The notes beneath the pieces were generated by a model that was given only the letters and a program-made list of their open reading frames with translations, was not told where the DNA came from and did not search any database. Shown piece after piece: positions 62,519 to 64,000 of a stretch of 64,000 nucleotides of DNA. The number at the start of each line of letters is the position of its first letter. Positions within the stretch are counted from its first letter, which is position 1. The position numbers were made by a program, and so were the translations under genes. Where the stretch lies: contig CALNXN010000002.1 in NCBI GenBank assembly GCA_942490645.1, forward strand, positions 248,001-312,000. Direction: 5' to 3'. The DNA is from CALNXN01 sp942490645 (GTDB lineage Bacteria; Pseudomonadota; Alphaproteobacteria; Rhodobacterales; Rhodobacteraceae).

Positions 62519-62642
62519 GACAGGCCGCCTTTTTCGTCTGCTCGTATGGCCGATCAAACCGGCCCTTGATTGAAAGGAACGATAGGGCAGTCGCTTGCGT
62601 CTGTGAAGCATGAAGTGCCACATATTGTGGCCTTGAACTGTG

Positions 62643-62665
62643 AATGCACCACCTACAGGTGCATT
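62643..62665 (-). other. Hairpin downstream of miaB
   Basis: Eight-bp inverted repeat AATGCACC/GGTGCATT with a seven-base loop, 20 bases past the miaB stop. No T run follows on the minus strand, so its role as a terminator is doubtful. Confidence 0.3.
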
Positions 62666-62685
62666 TCAGCGTCACTTTGGCTGTT

Positions 62686-64000
62686 TCAAAGTGTGCGTGC
62701 CGCCAGTGAATTCGACTTGGCTTGCGTGATTCTCACTGGCACCAGATCACCTATGGCCGCGTCTGAGCCGTCAATATGCACCGCGTGCAGGTATTCGGAC
62801 TTGCCCAGCATCTGACCCGGGTCACGGCCCTGCTTTTCCACCAGAACCGTGACATCGCGGCCCACCATGCTTTGCTGGACCTGCTGTTGCTGGCGCGTGA
62901 TCAGCGCCTGAATCCGTTGCAACCTGTCATCAGCCTCCGCCGCGTCCACCAACGGACGTTCGGCTGCGGGCGTGCCCGGACGGGTCGAATACTTGAACGA
63001 ATAGGCATAGCCGTATCCGACCTCTTCGATCAGGTCGAGCGTGGCCTGAAAATCGGCTTCGGTCTCTTCGGGAAAGCCCACGATGAAATCGCCCGATAGC
63101 ACCAGATCGGGGCGCGCCGCCCGGATGCGTTCGATCAGGCGGACGTAGCTTTCGGCGGTGTGCTTGCGGTTCATCCGCTTGAGGATGCGGTCAGAGCCCG
63201 ATTGCACCGGCAGATGCAGGTAAGGCATCAGCTTGGCGCAGGTGCCGTGGGCCTCGATCAGGTCGTCGGCCATGTCGTTGGGATGGGACGTGGTAAAGCG
63301 GATGCGCTCCAGCCCGTCGATGTCGTTAAGTTGCCAGATCAGATCGGCGAGGCTCACGTCACCCGACGTCCCCGCGCCGTGATAGGCGTTGACGTTCTGG
63401 CCCAGCAGGGTGATCTCGCGCACGCCGCGTTCAACCAGATCGCGCGCCTCTGTCACGATGCGATCTGCCGGGCGCGACACCTCGGCGCCGCGTGTGTACG
63501 GCACCACGCAAAACGCGCAAAACTTGTCGCAACCTTCCTGAACGGTCAGAAATGCCGCAGGCGCACGGCGCATCTTGGGCCGGTTCTTGAGCACCTCGAA
63601 CTTGTCTTCTTGGGGAAAATCGGTTTCCAGCGCGGTTTCACCGGCGCGCACACGTTCTTCCATCTGCGGCAGGCGGTGATAGGACTGTGGGCCGACCACC
63701 AGATCAACGGCAGGCTGGCGGCGCATGATCTCTTCGCCTTCGGCCTGTGCCACACAGCCGGTCACGCCGATCTTGAGATCCGGGTTCAGCGCCTTGAGCG
63801 GTTTGAGCCGCCCCAATTCGGAATAGACCTTTTCCGCGGCCTTTTCGCGGATGTGACAGGTATTAAGCAGGATCATATCCGCACTTTCCGCGGTGTCGGT
63901 CTGCACATAGCCCTGACCGCCCAGCGCCTCGGCCATGCGTTCGCTGTCATACACGTTCATCTGACAGCCGTAGGTCTTGATGAATAGCTTTTTGGGCGCG
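62686..64000 (-). CDS. miaB: tRNA-2-methylthio-N6-dimethylallyladenosine synthase MiaB, 5' end outside the window
   Basis: The frame is open through the end of the window, so the N-terminus is missing; 438 residues are visible. A first cluster Cys is in TYGCQMN, the next in 'NTCHIREKA', and the radical-SAM CxxxCxxC in 'GCDKFCAFCVVPYTRGAE'. The TRAM domain is at the C-terminus. It adds a methylthio group to i6A37 of tRNAs. Head of the miaB-phoH-ybeY-corC-lnt region. Confidence 0.95.
   Translation of the reverse strand, partial: APKKLFIKTYGCQMNVYDSERMAEALGGQGYVQTDTAESADMILLNTCHIREKAAEKVYSELGRLKPLKALNPDLKIGVTGCVAQAEGEEIMRRQPAVDLVVGPQSYHRLPQMEERVRAGETALETDFPQEDKFEVLKNRPKMRRAPAAFLTVQEGCDKFCAFCVVPYTRGAEVSRPADRIVTEARDLVERGVREITLLGQNVNAYHGAGTSGDVSLADLIWQLNDIDGLERIRFTTSHPNDMADDLIEAHGTCAKLMPYLHLPVQSGSDRILKRMNRKHTAESYVRLIERIRAARPDLVLSGDFIVGFPEETEADFQATLDLIEEVGYGYAYSFKYSTRPGTPAAERPLVDAAEADDRLQRIQALITRQQQQVQQSMVGRDVTVLVEKQGRDPGQMLGKSEYLHAVHIDGSDAAIGDLVPVRITQAKSNSLAARTL

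Noticed and set aside
1..64000. CRISPR array, restriction-modification system, toxin-antitoxin pair or prophage
   Set aside because: No spaced repeats and no recognisable genes of these systems were found anywhere in the window.

Overview
The window looks like chromosomal DNA of a marine alphaproteobacterium of the Roseobacter group (Rhodobacteraceae). Pointers are moderately high GC, urtABCDE, a long CTC-type L25, a class II EPSP synthase, TRAP transporters, a VPLPA-CTERM protein, and a SAM/SAH-type riboswitch in front of metK, an RNA class known mainly from Rhodobacterales. This assignment rests on gene content and recalled families, not on a search.

Layout. 1-3.4 kb: 3' end of a DabA-type inorganic-carbon protein, an overlapping DUF6502/DUF5666 pair and a fasciclin lipoprotein. 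3.7-8.3 kb: a TetR regulator divergent from a tightly overlapping operon of flavin monooxygenase, BASS-type transporter, epimerase and SDR. 8.3-14.2 kb: urea ABC transporter, transcribed urtA to urtE on the minus strand. 14.8-18.7 kb: genes that fit synthesis (gpgS, gpgP) and phosphorolysis (GH13_18) of glucosylglycerate, an osmolyte. 18.9-26.8 kb: a GntR/FCD regulator and a divergent TRAP transporter, amidase, small membrane protein and two hydroxyacid dehydrogenase genes, with matching operator-like sites in front of both units.

27.2-38.7 kb: tRNA-Ser(GCU), ychF, trpA, a MarR/nitroreductase pair divergent from an lldD-type oxidase with a pair of palindromes between them, then rplY, pth, DUF2332 and a serine hydrolase. 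38.7-40.6 kb: a frameshifted DUF2237 gene, a gene-poor stretch and a VPLPA-CTERM von Willebrand protein. 41-44.1 kb: ihfB, lapA, trpF, a GNAT gene and trpB in one minus-strand unit. 44.5-54 kb: YHS protein, Ca/Na antiporter, rpsA with an unusual leader, a BLUF photoreceptor, a membrane cyclic-nucleotide-binding protein, cmk, aroA and trmB. 54-64 kb: a large unknown membrane protein, metK with its riboswitch, and a conserved minus-strand run miaB, OmpA-like protein, lipoprotein, phoH, ybeY, corC, lnt.

The genes are mostly housekeeping and transport. No phage, integrase, CRISPR or intact insertion sequence was seen. The most interesting parts are the glucosylglycerate locus beside possible D-glycerate enzymes, the repeated operator-like palindromes, the rpsA leader, a paired small domain shared by the OmpA-like protein and its lipoprotein neighbour, and several unrecognised membrane proteins.
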